Assembly (NCBI GenBank): GCA_963753135.1 | Contig: CAVWBA010000009.1 | Location: 124,001-188,000 of the forward strand | Reading direction: 5' to 3' | Length of the DNA: 64,000 nt | Origin: Roseiarcus sp963753135 | Lineage (GTDB): Bacteria; Pseudomonadota; Alphaproteobacteria; Rhizobiales; Beijerinckiaceae | Part shown: positions 39,907 to 48,995 of the stretch, piece after piece | How positions within the stretch are numbered: the first letter of the stretch is position 1 | How the letters are laid out: the number at the start of each line of letters is the position of its first letter | The notes under the pieces: generated by a model | Told to the model about the DNA's origin: nothing | Database searches by the model: none | Seen by the model: the letters and a program-made list of their open reading frames with translations, nothing else | Translations under genes and position numbers: made by a program

Positions 39907-41009
39907 TCAGGACAACTCGGCCGGCCTTTCCTCCCGCGCCGTCTTGACGCGTCGAGCGCCGGAGCGGCCTGCTCGCAGCTGCGCCTTCGTCAGCGCATAG
40001 AGCGCAAGGTCGGCGCCCTTGCCGCGCAGCCTGAGATCGCCAAGCGAGCGTTTGGCAATTCCCGCCGGCAGCTCGAGCCGATCGATCAGCTCAGCCGAGG
40101 CGATCACGCGGTCGCCTGTCTGACGGCAAAGCTCCTGGATGCGCGCCGCCGTATTGACGGTGTCGCCGAGAAAAACAATCTCCCTCTTCACCGAGCCCAT
40201 CTCGCCGGTCACCACCGGACCGCAATGCAGCCCGGCCCGCACCGCGACGGCTGCGCCGAACTCTCGCCGGTAGTCGGACGCGCGTCTGGCCAGCCGGTCG
40301 ATGGCGCCGAAGCAGGCCGCGACGCAGCGGCCATCCGTGATTCCTTGCTCGAGCTTCCAGGTCGCGATCAGCTCATCGCCGACGTAGCGATGGATCTCGC
40401 CCCGCGCCGCGACGATCGGCTGCGTAAGGTCGTCGACGAAGCGGTTGACCAAGCGATGGAAGGCGAGTGGACCGAGCCGCTCGGCCAATCCCGTCGAGCC
40501 CTATCATGTCGATGAGCAGGAACACTCGCAATTCCACCCGTGGCGCATAATAGCGGCCGGTGATGAAGTTGATGAGCACGTTCTGGCCAAGCAGACTGTT
40601 CAGGTCGAGGATGAAGACGAAGACGAACGCCGCAGCGAGCGAGAACAGCACATCCTGGCGTTCGACGCCGAGCGCGCCCGGCGCCGGAAAGAGATAGGCG
40701 CCAAACTTGAGAGCCGAACAGGATGACGCCGAGGTAAAGGACGGTCTTGACCACCACATGCGACCGCGAAGGGCGCCCGGCGAAGCGGTTCTCCGAGCGG
40801 CCCGCTCAGGACGAACCATCGAAGGACGCCAGAATGCAGGCGATCACCGCGCCGGTCAGGACGCCGCGCGCCGCGCTATAGACGTCGAACAACCGCCCGC
40901 CATCGCTGCGCGACGTCCACCTGGGAATAGACGGCGCCAATCGCCGCCGCGATGGCAAAGTGGCCCAGACAATGGTCCGGAACGGGCCCGGCAAACGAGG
41001 GAACGTCAT
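39907..41009 (-). pseudogene. Membrane-bound class III adenylate cyclase, several frameshifts
   Basis: Pieces in different frames add up to a membrane cyclase of about 360 residues. Transmembrane parts are VLTGAVIACILASF, FGAYLFPAPG and the long helix FSLAAAFVFVFILDLNSLL. The catalytic domain has VFLLIDMIG (then STGLAERLG in another frame), HRYVGDELIATW and FLGDTVNTAARIQ. Breaks are seen near 40500 (extra G), 40690 (extra T) and 40800 (one base missing). The start at 41009 is uncertain. The second metal site reads GDE instead of the common GDG. No obvious promoter was seen. Confidence 0.78.
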
Positions 41010-41085
41010 GGTCCTGCGGTCGACTTGCAGCGTGATGGTTCCAGTCTAGCAGACATTCGCGGAGACGTGGCCGCTCTTCGAACCA

Positions 41086-42594
41086 TCACGCCCGAAAGAG
41101 ATCGCGCTCGATCCCCGCCGCGGCAAACACATAGTCGCGGCTCGCGTCCAGTTCGGCCCGCAGCTTTGGAATGTCGTAGCCGACGATCGCGCCGCGCCAT
41201 TTCTTGATTTGCCCGGCGCACATGACCGTCGAGACGTTGGAGCGGTCCATGAGCGTGACGACCGCGCCCGGCGCGTGATTGAGCGGCGTGACGTTGAGCG
41301 CTGTCGCGTCGAGGAGGATGATGTCGGCGTCCTTTCCCGGCGTCAGCGAGCCGGTCTTGGAATCGATCTTGAGACCTCTTGCTCCGCCCATCGTCGCAAG
41401 CTTAAGCGCGTCCCAGACCGACATGAGCTTTGGGAACTCCTTGCCCTGCAACGCAAGCTCGTTGGCGAACATGCGCTGCAGGGTGAGAACGCCGCGCATC
41501 TGGGTGAACATGTCGGCGGTCATCGTGCACTCGACATCGGTCGACAGCGACAGGCTCATTCCGAGGTCGAGCGCCTTCTGAATCGGCGGCGTCCCGTGCC
41601 GCATGTGCATTTCGATCGGCACGGCGAGCGTGACATGCGCTCCCGCATCGGCTGCTGCTTTCCAGCCGATTTCGCTCATGCCGGTCATGTGGATGAAAAA
41701 GCAATCCGGTCCGAATTTCCCGGCTTTCGCGAGTTCGTCGAAGGTCGGCTGCATTCCGAAAGTGCCGACGACATGGAGCGCGATCGGCAGGCTCAGCTCG
41801 CGACCGACTTTCCACGCCTCCTCGTAGCCCGGCAGGTAGATCTCGCCGCCGATGAACATGCTGAGCAACTGGTCGGACGCGGTGAAGTGCTGCGCGCGGA
41901 TGCGCTTGGCGTCGCCTGGATATTTCGCCTTCTCGCCCCAGCCCTCGAAATAACCAAACACTGCGCGCCGGCCAGCTGCGCGCAGTCCCTCGATCGCGGC
42001 GTCGGAATGTCCGGGCGAATGGTGGATCTGGCTGATGTCCATGACCGCGGTCACGCCGGCGTCGATCTGCGCGATGCCGGCGAAAAGTTCGTTGATGTAG
42101 ACATCTTGCGGGCGATAGCCCATCGACAGCTTCTGCAGGATCGACTCATAATAGTTGTGGGCGCTTTCCGGCCGCCCGTCGTTGATCAGAATGCCATCGG
42201 CGAGAAAGCTGCGCAGCGCCGTCTCGAATTGATGGCTGTGCGCATCGATAAAGCCGGGCATGACGATATGCCCGGTGGCGTCGATGATTGCAGCGTCGGG
42301 CGCATGAATCGAGGCGGCGATCTCTGCGATTTTCGATCCGTCGAGGAGGACGTCGCCAGCCGCGTGATTGCCGACGCGCTCGTCCATCGACAATATTGTC
42401 CCGCCCTTGATCAGCGTCCGGCGGCCCTGAACGCCGACGCCCTCGGGCATGGCGGCTGCTGCGGCGCCATGTACGGCTTCAAGATTGACGGGGGCCACGC
42501 GCTGCGAGTCCGGTTCGATCGCCGATGTTGCAGCGAAGCGCGGAGGGGCGCCTGCGTTGAGCCCCGACCCGATCACATCACAAATCTGACACAT
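41086..42594 (-). CDS. Amidohydrolase (cytosine deaminase / SsnA-like)
   Basis: 502-residue metal-dependent hydrolase of the amidohydrolase superfamily. The metal site begins with GFIDAHSHQFETAL. Further conserved parts are LHVVGTFGM, FIHMTGMSE, the Asp in LSTDVECTM, and the C-terminal LTPGKDADIILLD that marks this group. It probably deaminates a purine, pyrimidine or triazine-like ring, but the substrate is not determined. The ATG at 42594 is chosen because GGAGGG lies 7 bp upstream; the start at 42624 would add residues without homology. The N-terminus MCQICDVIG is an unusual Cys pair. Confidence 0.88.
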   Translation of the reverse strand: MCQICDVIGSGLNAGAPPRFAATSAIEPDSQRVAPVNLEAVHGAAAAAMPEGVGVQGRRTLIKGGTILSMDERVGNHAAGDVLLDGSKIAEIAASIHAPDAAIIDATGHIVMPGFIDAHSHQFETALRSFLADGILINDGRPESAHNYYESILQKLSMGYRPQDVYINELFAGIAQIDAGVTAVMDISQIHHSPGHSDAAIEGLRAAGRRAVFGYFEGWGEKAKYPGDAKRIRAQHFTASDQLLSMFIGGEIYLPGYEEAWKVGRELSLPIALHVVGTFGMQPTFDELAKAGKFGPDCFFIHMTGMSEIGWKAAADAGAHVTLAVPIEMHMRHGTPPIQKALDLGMSLSLSTDVECTMTADMFTQMRGVLTLQRMFANELALQGKEFPKLMSVWDALKLATMGGARGLKIDSKTGSLTPGKDADIILLDATALNVTPLNHAPGAVVTLMDRSNVSTVMCAGQIKKWRGAIVGYDIPKLRAELDASRDYVFAAAGIERDLFRA

Positions 42595-42690
42595 GCCGCG
42601 TCCCTCCTGGTTCCCCACTCGCATGCCGCTTCGACGAGCGGCCTATGACGGAGGCGTACGGAACCAGGCTCGCGGCGTCAATTCACGGGA

Positions 42691-43113
42691 CTATTCGCTG
42701 GCGGTCTTGCGGGACGGCAAGTTCTGAAGTTCGACAAGCTTCTCTCTTTCGCCGCTATCGACGATCAGGGCCGTCGCTCCTTCGCCGCAGGTGAAGTTTA
42801 GCGAACGGCCTTCCTCGCTGTCGAGGCCCGCGGTCTCTCCGGGATTAAGAACGAGGCGAACACGCGTCGCCGTCCTCGTGGAAGACGCCTCCGGATCGAG
42901 TTTCTCGTAGACCATCAGCATCACGACGCATTTCCTGGCCTGTTCCACAAAGTAGCCGCTGGTGGATTTCGAGCCGAAATCATAGCTGATGCTGTCAACC
43001 GGCCGATACCTGACTTCTTCCATGCGCTGCTGGCTCGAGGCTGCCGACGTCCACAGGCCGGCGACGACCGTTCCGGCAAAGACGGATGCCTGAGCAATTC
43101 TCTTAATGAACAT
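42691..43113 (-). CDS. Small exported hypothetical protein
   Basis: 140 residues. Signal peptide MFIKRIAQASVFAGTVVAGL ending near SAASS, then a beta-rich mature domain (YRPVDSISYDFGSKSTSGYF, CVVMLMVYEKL, TRVRLVLNPGE, LNFTCGEGATALIVD) with two Cys. The family is not recognised; small Rhizobiales periplasmic proteins of this style exist without known function. The ATG at 43113 has GGAGAGGGGAACGTC upstream and begins the signal peptide, so it is preferred over the earlier start at 43170. Confidence 0.75.
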   Translation of the reverse strand: MFIKRIAQASVFAGTVVAGLWTSAASSQQRMEEVRYRPVDSISYDFGSKSTSGYFVEQARKCVVMLMVYEKLDPEASSTRTATRVRLVLNPGETAGLDSEEGRSLNFTCGEGATALIVDSGEREKLVELQNLPSRKTASE

Positions 43114-43727
43114 GACGTTCCCCTCTCCTGGGATCGGAGCGAATTCAAGCCAGCCAACTCGGGTGTCCAACTACGAATTACGTGCGACACTCGGTTGACG
43201 GCGATCAGGGAATAAGGTCGATCAGCTGCGGCGTCTGTGATCAAAATCACATTGCAATCACAGGCGGCCCGTGGCGGGCCGAGCTGCTTTTGGATTGAAG
43301 CGCCAAAGGGAACCCGCCGACGACAATCTCTTGCAGAAAATCAGAAATCAAGTTAGTCTCGCCCCATGAACAATCCCGCGCTTCCGCATGCCAAGAACGC
43401 TGGCTCCCGTTCCGGCGGGTCCAAGCGCGCCGCGGAAGAGGGCGCGAAATATCTTTGCGGCTAAAAGCCGCGTAACCCATTGAAAAGTCGAGATTCGGAC
43501 GAGAGAATCCAAGGAAATCCAAGGAAATCCAACCCTCATCAGCGGGGGCTTTCGCAGCGAAACGGCCACGCGCCAAGAAAACCCAAATTGACCGGATGAG
43601 CGTTCGGTCCGCCGCCGGGAAGGCAGCCGAACCGGTTCCGTCCAAAGAAAAGGCGCTGTAGGCGGTGCGACAAGGTGAAAGAAAAGCCGGCGCCGTTGCT
43701 TCGCCTGCACTGTTGCTTAGCCAGCCC
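43114..43727. other. Gene-poor region with dispersed repeat copy B
   Basis: ORFs here are Arg/Ser-rich and lack homology. The only structure is the repeat at about 43466-43532. Confidence 0.5.
43466..43532. repeat. Dispersed repeat, copy B
   Basis: Core CGTAACCCATTGAAAAGTCG at about 43467, followed by three AATCCAAGG/AATCCAACC units spaced exactly 10 bp apart (from 43506). The core is shared with copies at about 15140 and 49764. Confidence 0.65.
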
Positions 43728-45251
43728 CTACTGCCCGCGCTTGCCCCGCACCGCGAACCGGACCGCTTCTTCCGCGGCGCGGAACAACGCGCGCGCCTTG
43801 GCGATGCATTCGTTCTGCTCGGCGGCGGGGGAGGAATCATAGACGATGCCGGCGCCGGCCTGGACATGCATGAGCCCGTCCTTCACCACCGAGGCGCGCA
43901 ACACGATGCAGGTGTCCATCTCGCCGCCCGCGCCGAAATAGCCGATGCAGCCGGCATAGATGCCGCGCTTGTCCTTCTCCAGTTCGTCGATGATCTGCAT
44001 CGCCCGCACCTTCGGCGCGCCGGAGACGGTGCCGGCGGGAAAGCCTGCGGCGAGCGCGCTGACCGCATCGACGTCGTCCCGCAACTCGCCCTCGACGTTG
44101 GAGACGATGTGCATCACGTGGCTATAGCGTTCGATGAAGAAGCTGTCGGTGACCTTGACCGAGCCGATCTTCGCGACGCGGCCGACGTCGTTGCGGCCGA
44201 GGTCCAGCAGCATGAGATGTTCGGCGCGCTCTTTCGGATCGGCCAGGAGCTCGGCCGCCAGCGCTTCGTCCTCGGTCGGGCTTTTTCCCCGTGGGCGCGT
44301 CCCGGCGATCGGGCGGATGACGACCTTGCCGTCGCGCACGCGCACCAAAATTTCGGGGCTCGAGCAGACGATCTGGAAGTCGCCGAAGTCGAGAAAGCAG
44401 AGATAGGGCGAAGGATTGACGCGCCTCAGCGCGCGATAGAGGGCGAAGGCCGGCAGGTCGAAGCGGCTCGTGAACCGTTGCGACAGCACGATCTGAAAGG
44501 CGTCGCCAGCGGCGATATAGTCCTTCGCCCGGGCGACCATCGCCTTGTACTCGTCCTCGGTCGTATTCGACCGCGCCTCGCCCGCCTCGACGAGCGGATC
44601 GACGGCCATGGCCGCGGTATGATCGAGCGGCGATTCGAGCGCGTCGACCACCGCGTCCAGCCGCGCCATGGCGTTCTCATAAGCGGCGCGGGCGGTGATG
44701 CCGGGCGCCGGGCGGACCGGCGTCACGACCGACATCTCGTCGCGCGCGCCGTCGAACACCACCATGACCGTCGGTCGGATGAGTAACGCTTCGGGCACGC
44801 CGATCGGATCGGGCTTGGCAGGGCTCAAGCGCTCCATGCGCCGCACCATGTCGTAGCCGAGATAGCCGAATATGCCCGCCGACATCGGCGGCAGCCCTGG
44901 CGGCATCGCAATGCGCGATTCGGCGAGCAGGGTTCTCAGCGCATCGAGCGGATCGCCGGGGCAGGGGACGAAAGCACCTGGGTCCGTGAGCGCCCGTCGG
45001 TTGATCTCGGCGGTTTCCCCGCTCGAGCGGAAGATCAAGTCGGGATCGAGGCCGATCATCGAATAGCGGCCCCGCTGGGCTCCGCCCTCAACCGATTCGA
45101 GCAGGAACATATTGCCTGCTCGACTGCGCGCGAGCTTGAGATAAGCCGACACGGGGGTCTCGAGATCAGCGACCAAGGTCGTGACCGCGACCTCAGCCTC
45201 GCCGGCGATATAGGCGCGCGCGAAGGCTTCGTAGTCGGGCAGGGTGCTCAT
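43728..45251 (-). CDS. trpE: Anthranilate synthase component I
   Basis: 507 residues; makes anthranilate from chorismate with glutamine amidotransferase TrpG, the first step of tryptophan synthesis. The chorismate-binding domain shows IRPIAGTRPRGK, ERAEHLMLLDLGRNDVGRV, FPAGTVSGAPKVRAM and GGEMDTCIVLRA. The N-terminal LLESVEGGAQRGRYS is the tryptophan-feedback element. The ATG at 45251 begins the homologous part. trpG is not next to it within the window. Seven bases separate it from ppiD upstream, so they are cotranscribed, as in other Rhizobiales. Confidence 0.95.
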   Translation of the reverse strand: MSTLPDYEAFARAYIAGEAEVAVTTLVADLETPVSAYLKLARSRAGNMFLLESVEGGAQRGRYSMIGLDPDLIFRSSGETAEINRRALTDPGAFVPCPGDPLDALRTLLAESRIAMPPGLPPMSAGIFGYLGYDMVRRMERLSPAKPDPIGVPEALLIRPTVMVVFDGARDEMSVVTPVRPAPGITARAAYENAMARLDAVVDALESPLDHTAAMAVDPLVEAGEARSNTTEDEYKAMVARAKDYIAAGDAFQIVLSQRFTSRFDLPAFALYRALRRVNPSPYLCFLDFGDFQIVCSSPEILVRVRDGKVVIRPIAGTRPRGKSPTEDEALAAELLADPKERAEHLMLLDLGRNDVGRVAKIGSVKVTDSFFIERYSHVMHIVSNVEGELRDDVDAVSALAAGFPAGTVSGAPKVRAMQIIDELEKDKRGIYAGCIGYFGAGGEMDTCIVLRASVVKDGLMHVQAGAGIVYDSSPAAEQNECIAKARALFRAAEEAVRFAVRGKRGQ

Positions 45252-45258
45252 CGGCCTG

Positions 45259-47154
45259 TTAGCTGCCCTCGGCGGACTGAAGGACGTTCTGGTGGATGGA
45301 GACGCCGAGCGCCTTGCGTAACGCGGCGACATATTGATCGAGCAGGCTTTCGCGGGTCGCCGTGTCGAGCTCCGAGGCCATCGCCTTGACGCGGGCGTCG
45401 GCGAAGTCGACTGGCGGCGTCCGGTCGGCGGTGATCTTGAACACCACCCGCCCGTCGGGCGTCGCCGCGGAGCCCGCGCCGTCGGCAGGCTGGCGGAAGA
45501 TGGCGGCCACCACCAATTCCGGCAGAGTGGACTGCTCGGCGCGATGGACGTCGATCGCCGTCTTCACCTTGGCGCCCGCGCTCTTCGCGACATCGGCGAT
45601 GCTTCCGCCGGCGCTGATCTGCCTGACAAGATCGTCGGCCTTGCCGGCGAGCGCCTTGTCGACCTGCTCGGCGCGCCATTGCTTTTCGACCTCGGGCTTC
45701 GCCTCTTCGAACGTGAGGTCGTGCGCCGGATCGATCTTGGTCACGTCAAACCAGATGTAGCCGCCGTCCGTGGTGTTGAGCGCCGCCTCGTCCAGCCCGA
45801 CGTCGGAAGCGAAGGCGGCGCGCAACAGTTCGGCCTTATCCGGCAGGTTGACCGGCGCGCCTTTGGGGTCTTTGCCCGCGGCGTCGAACGCGGCGATCGT
45901 TTGCCCGGTCAGGCCCACGGCCTTCGCGGCCTCGAGGATGGTTTTGCCCGACACCCGCGCATCCTCGATCTTGTCGTGCAGGGCCTGGATCTTGTCGCCC
46001 GCTCGGGAGGCGGAGACCTCTTTCTTCACCTCATTCGCGACCTCGGCATAGGGCTTGACCGTCGAGGGGGTTATGCTTTTGACTCGAACGATCACCGGAC
46101 CGAACTGGCTCTTCAACACGTTGCTGACGCCCCCTTGCGGAAGAGCGAAGACGGCGTTGGCCTCGTCCTTGTCGAGCATGGCGTCCTTGGTCGTCTCGCC
46201 GATGTCGGCGTCCTCGGGTTTGAGGCCCCGCTCTTTGACCAGATCGTCGAAGCTCGTTCCGGCCTTGAGCTTGGCCTCGGCCGCGGCGGCGTCGGCGTCA
46301 TTGGGAAAGAGGATCTGCTGCAGGTCGCGCTTCTCGGGCGAGCCGAACTGGGGGTTCTTTCCGGCAATCTTCTCGTAAGCCGCCTGGGCGTCGGCGTCGG
46401 TTACTTCGGCGGGATTGGCGATCGTTTCCGGCTCGAGCGCGAGTATGTTCATCTCCCGGTATTCGGGCGCGCGATAGCTCGACTTGCGATCGTTGTAGAA
46501 GGTCTTGAGCGCGTCCTCGGAAGGCGCGGGAATGTCGCCCGCCGCCGAAGCAGGCAGTAAGAAAGTGTCGGCCGACCGGGTCTGACCCTGATAGTCGGCC
46601 TCCGCCGTGACCTCCGCCTTGGGCGCCGTGATCCCCGTCGCTAGCGCGCCGACGATGAACTGCCTTAAGACCTGCTTGCGCAATTCCGAGATGAAACCAC
46701 GCTCGTTCATATCCATGTCGCGCAAAGCGGCTTCGAGGCGGGACGGATCGAATGCGCCGGACTTGTCGCGGAAGCTCGGGTTCGAGGTGATGACCTCGCG
46801 TAAAGCTTCGTTGGAAATGCCAAGCCCGAGCTTGCTCGCCTCGTCATCGACCGCCGCTTCGCTCAGCAATTGCTGGAGCACGCTCCGATCGAGGCCGATC
46901 TGACGCGCCTCCTCGTTAGTGAACGGGCGCCTCAGCCGGCGCTGGTACTGCTGGATCGCTCGATCGTAGGCGACGTGATAGTCCTGGGCGGAGATTTTCG
47001 TCCCGCCAACTGATGCGACGGTGGACGGGCTGAAACCGCGTAGCATGTCGCCCACGCCCCAGACGACGAAGCTGACGATGATGAGCCCCATGACGATGGT
47101 CATGATCGCCTTGCCGACGATACCCTGAGAGGCATTGCGTATCGATTCGAGCAT
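45259..47154 (-). CDS. ppiD: Peptidyl-prolyl cis-trans isomerase D (SurA-N/parvulin)
   Basis: 631-residue periplasmic chaperone anchored by one N-terminal helix (AIMTIVMGLIIVSFVVWGVG). A SurA-type N domain follows (TNEEARQIGLDRSVLQQLLSE), then a parvulin domain centred on GVSNVLKSQFGPVIVRV, then a long helical C region. Helps outer-membrane protein folding at the translocon exit. Length and layout match PpiD. It diverges from tpiA, with copy 2 of the composite palindromic repeat between them, and is followed by trpE. Confidence 0.93.
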   Translation of the reverse strand: MLESIRNASQGIVGKAIMTIVMGLIIVSFVVWGVGDMLRGFSPSTVASVGGTKISAQDYHVAYDRAIQQYQRRLRRPFTNEEARQIGLDRSVLQQLLSEAAVDDEASKLGLGISNEALREVITSNPSFRDKSGAFDPSRLEAALRDMDMNERGFISELRKQVLRQFIVGALATGITAPKAEVTAEADYQGQTRSADTFLLPASAAGDIPAPSEDALKTFYNDRKSSYRAPEYREMNILALEPETIANPAEVTDADAQAAYEKIAGKNPQFGSPEKRDLQQILFPNDADAAAAEAKLKAGTSFDDLVKERGLKPEDADIGETTKDAMLDKDEANAVFALPQGGVSNVLKSQFGPVIVRVKSITPSTVKPYAEVANEVKKEVSASRAGDKIQALHDKIEDARVSGKTILEAAKAVGLTGQTIAAFDAAGKDPKGAPVNLPDKAELLRAAFASDVGLDEAALNTTDGGYIWFDVTKIDPAHDLTFEEAKPEVEKQWRAEQVDKALAGKADDLVRQISAGGSIADVAKSAGAKVKTAIDVHRAEQSTLPELVVAAIFRQPADGAGSAATPDGRVVFKITADRTPPVDFADARVKAMASELDTATRESLLDQYVAALRKALGVSIHQNVLQSAEGS

Positions 47155-47173
47155 TTCGCCCTAACAGCCTTTC

Positions 47174-47264
47174 TGTAGACGCGGTCCGTAGCCCGCCGAA
47201 AGACGGGCGTCTTTCGACGCCCTTGCGGACCGCGTCCGCCGCGATCATCGATCGCGGCTACAAT
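47174..47264. repeat. Composite palindromic repeat, copy 2
   Basis: Begins TGTAGACGCGGTCCGTAGCC at 47174, continues through a GCCGAAAGACGGGCG block and ends in a hairpin (CCGCGATCATCGATCGCGG then CTACA). It has the same parts in the same order as 1352-1444 read in reverse complement. It lies between the divergent ppiD and tpiA genes. Confidence 0.75.
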
Positions 47265-47355
47265 CGCAAGCGCCTATCTAGCGACGAGCACGCGTTTTGC
47301 ATAGGCGGAGGGGGGGTGTTAACAACCGGCCGCCTAAAGATGCGGAGAAGCCTGA

Positions 47356-48114
47356 ATGACCCCCGGCGTGCGGCCCTTGGTCGCCGGCAATTGGAAGATG
47401 AACGGGCTTCGCGGCTCCCTAGCCGAGGTTGACGCCATCCGGAAGGCGGTGGACGCCGGCGAAACCGGTCAAGCCGAACTCCTCGTCTGCCCGCCGACGA
47501 CGCTCATCGCTCAAGCCGCCTTGAGGATTGGGAGCTCCGACGTCAGCCTGGGCGCCCAAGACTGCCACCCGCTGGCGAGCGGCGCATTCACCGGCGACAT
47601 CTCAGCCCCTATGCTCAAGGACGCGGGCGCGGCTTACGTCATCGTCGGCCATTCCGAGCGGCGCTTGCTGCATCACGAGACCGACGCCCTTGTGCGCCTC
47701 AAGGTCGAAGCGGCCCTCAGGGCGGGACTGGTTCCCATTGTCTGCGTCGGCGAGACGAAGACGGAACGCGAGGCGGGGGAGGCGATGACCATCGTCCCGC
47801 GGCAAATTATCGGCTCGCTGCCGCCGGGGGACCCACCGGAAACTTTGGTCGTCGCCTATGAGCCGGTCTGGGCGATCGGAACCGGGCTCACCCCCACGCC
47901 CGCGGACGTCGCGGAAATGCACCTGGTGATGCGCACGCTGCTCGCTGAAATGTACGGCGCGCATGGGTCCCGGATGCGCCTTCTCTATGGAGGCTCGGTC
48001 AAGCCGTCCAATTGCGGCGAGCTTTTGACCCTCGACAATGTCGACGGCGCGCTGGTCGGCGGCGCGAGCCTGAAAGCGACGGAATTTCTCGCCATCGCCG
48101 CCGCCTATCGGTGA
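47356..48114 (+). CDS. tpiA: Triosephosphate isomerase
   Basis: 252-residue TIM barrel interconverting dihydroxyacetone phosphate and glyceraldehyde 3-phosphate. All catalytic signatures are present: GNWKMNG (Asn and Lys), VIVGHSERR (His), AYEPVWAIGTG (Glu) and the phosphate-gripping YGGSVKPSN. Length is normal. GCGGAGAAG precedes the ATG by about 7 bp. The neighbours ppiD (divergent) and secG (downstream) are the standard alphaproteobacterial context. Confidence 0.97.
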   Translation: MTPGVRPLVAGNWKMNGLRGSLAEVDAIRKAVDAGETGQAELLVCPPTTLIAQAALRIGSSDVSLGAQDCHPLASGAFTGDISAPMLKDAGAAYVIVGHSERRLLHHETDALVRLKVEAALRAGLVPIVCVGETKTEREAGEAMTIVPRQIIGSLPPGDPPETLVVAYEPVWAIGTGLTPTPADVAEMHLVMRTLLAEMYGAHGSRMRLLYGGSVKPSNCGELLTLDNVDGALVGGASLKATEFLAIAAAYR

Positions 48115-48559
48115 GAGATCCGAGGTCTGTCGAAAGTTTGTTGGCGGGTGTGTCTGAAATTATGTCCGCATAACTCGCCCTCTGACCGCCAACTTGGATG
48201 CGGCCCCGTGGGGAGCCGAGCTGGCCCTCGGCGAAGGAGCCGGCAGAATCTATACGGTGGAACCGACGAAGTCATACCGCTCCCAGAATCCGCTTCGGGT
48301 CACGGGCGAGGTTGCGGACTGGCGCGGGCACTCCCCGGAAGAGCTCAGAGCCATTGAGGCGATCGAGGACTGAGTCCGGCTCGTCCATCCAACAAACGCC
48401 TTGCACATTTCTGATAGTCCGTGCGGTTGAGCTATGAGCCTGCGCCCCTACCTGCGCCCGTCCGTTCCGATGGACGCCCCCCTTGCGCCATGTTAGGAGC
48501 GCGCCATCTTTCGAGGACGCTGGCCCTTCGGCTTGGCGCTCCGGCCGCCTGAGACCTTC
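48115..48559. other. tpiA-secG intergenic region
   Basis: Besides the arr remnant at 48170-48373 nothing was recognised. The secG start follows without a clear promoter. Confidence 0.4.
48170..48373 (+). pseudogene. arr: Remnant of a rifampin ADP-ribosyltransferase gene (arr)
   Basis: An open stretch of 67 codons without a start reads LTANLDAAPWGAELALGEGA, GRIYTVEP, TKSYRSQNPLRVTGEVADW, RGHSPEELRAIEAIED. These match the core and C-terminal blocks of Arr enzymes, which modify rifampicin. The N-terminal half is missing. The usual segment between VEP and the NPTKSYRS block (containing EDDPN) is deleted, and part of the helix before the final IED is gone. It is therefore an eroded, non-functional copy lying between tpiA and secG. 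Confidence 0.75.
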
Positions 48560-48958
48560 ATGCAATCCGTTCTGATCGTCATCCACATCCTGATCGTCGT
48601 CGCGCTCATCGCGGTCGTCCTCTTGCAACGCTCTGAAGGCGGCGCGCTCGGGACGGGCGGGGGGACCGGCAGTTTCATGACCGGGCGCGGCCAGGCGAAC
48701 GCGCTCTCGCGGGCGACCGCCATCCTCGGGGCCTTGTTCTTCGCCACCGCGCTCTTGATGTCGATCCTCTCGAGCTGGAGCCGCGCGCCACACTCGATCC
48801 TCGAAAGAGGTCCGGCGCCGGCAGGCCAGACCGCGCCCGCGCCGGTTTCGCCCGGCAACATTCTCGATCAGCTCAAGAAGATGGAAGGCGGGTCAGGCGC
48901 GCCTTCAGCGCCCGCAACTGCTCCCGCCGCTCCTTCTGCGCCGGCGCCGAAGCCGTAA
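48560..48958 (+). CDS. secG: Preprotein translocase subunit SecG
   Basis: 132 residues: two transmembrane helices (LIVIHILIVVALIAVVLLQ and ATAILGALFFATALLMSIL) joined by the conserved loop RSEGGALGTGGG, the family signature. The C-terminus is a Pro/Ala-rich cytoplasmic extension, common in alphaproteobacteria. SecG assists SecYE during SecA-driven export. The ATG at 48560 starts the first helix; an upstream in-frame start at 48533 is less likely. Confidence 0.93.
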   Translation: MQSVLIVIHILIVVALIAVVLLQRSEGGALGTGGGTGSFMTGRGQANALSRATAILGALFFATALLMSILSSWSRAPHSILERGPAPAGQTAPAPVSPGNILDQLKKMEGGSGAPSAPATAPAAPSAPAPKP

Positions 48959-48995
48959 CGACCGATCCGAAGCGGAGCGCCGGAGGTCCCTGACC

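Noticed and set aside
43506..43532. CRISPR-like array at the AATCCAAGG repeats
   Set aside because: Units are 10 bp with no spacers and there are no cas genes.
43114..43727. trp attenuator or leader peptide
   Set aside because: This region is downstream of trpE, not upstream; the 5' side of trpE is occupied by ppiD with a 7-bp gap.
43247..43867. ORF overlapping repeat copy B (segments like WISLDFLGFSRPNLDFS)
   Set aside because: The amino-acid periodicity comes from the AATCCAAGG DNA repeats, not from a conserved protein.
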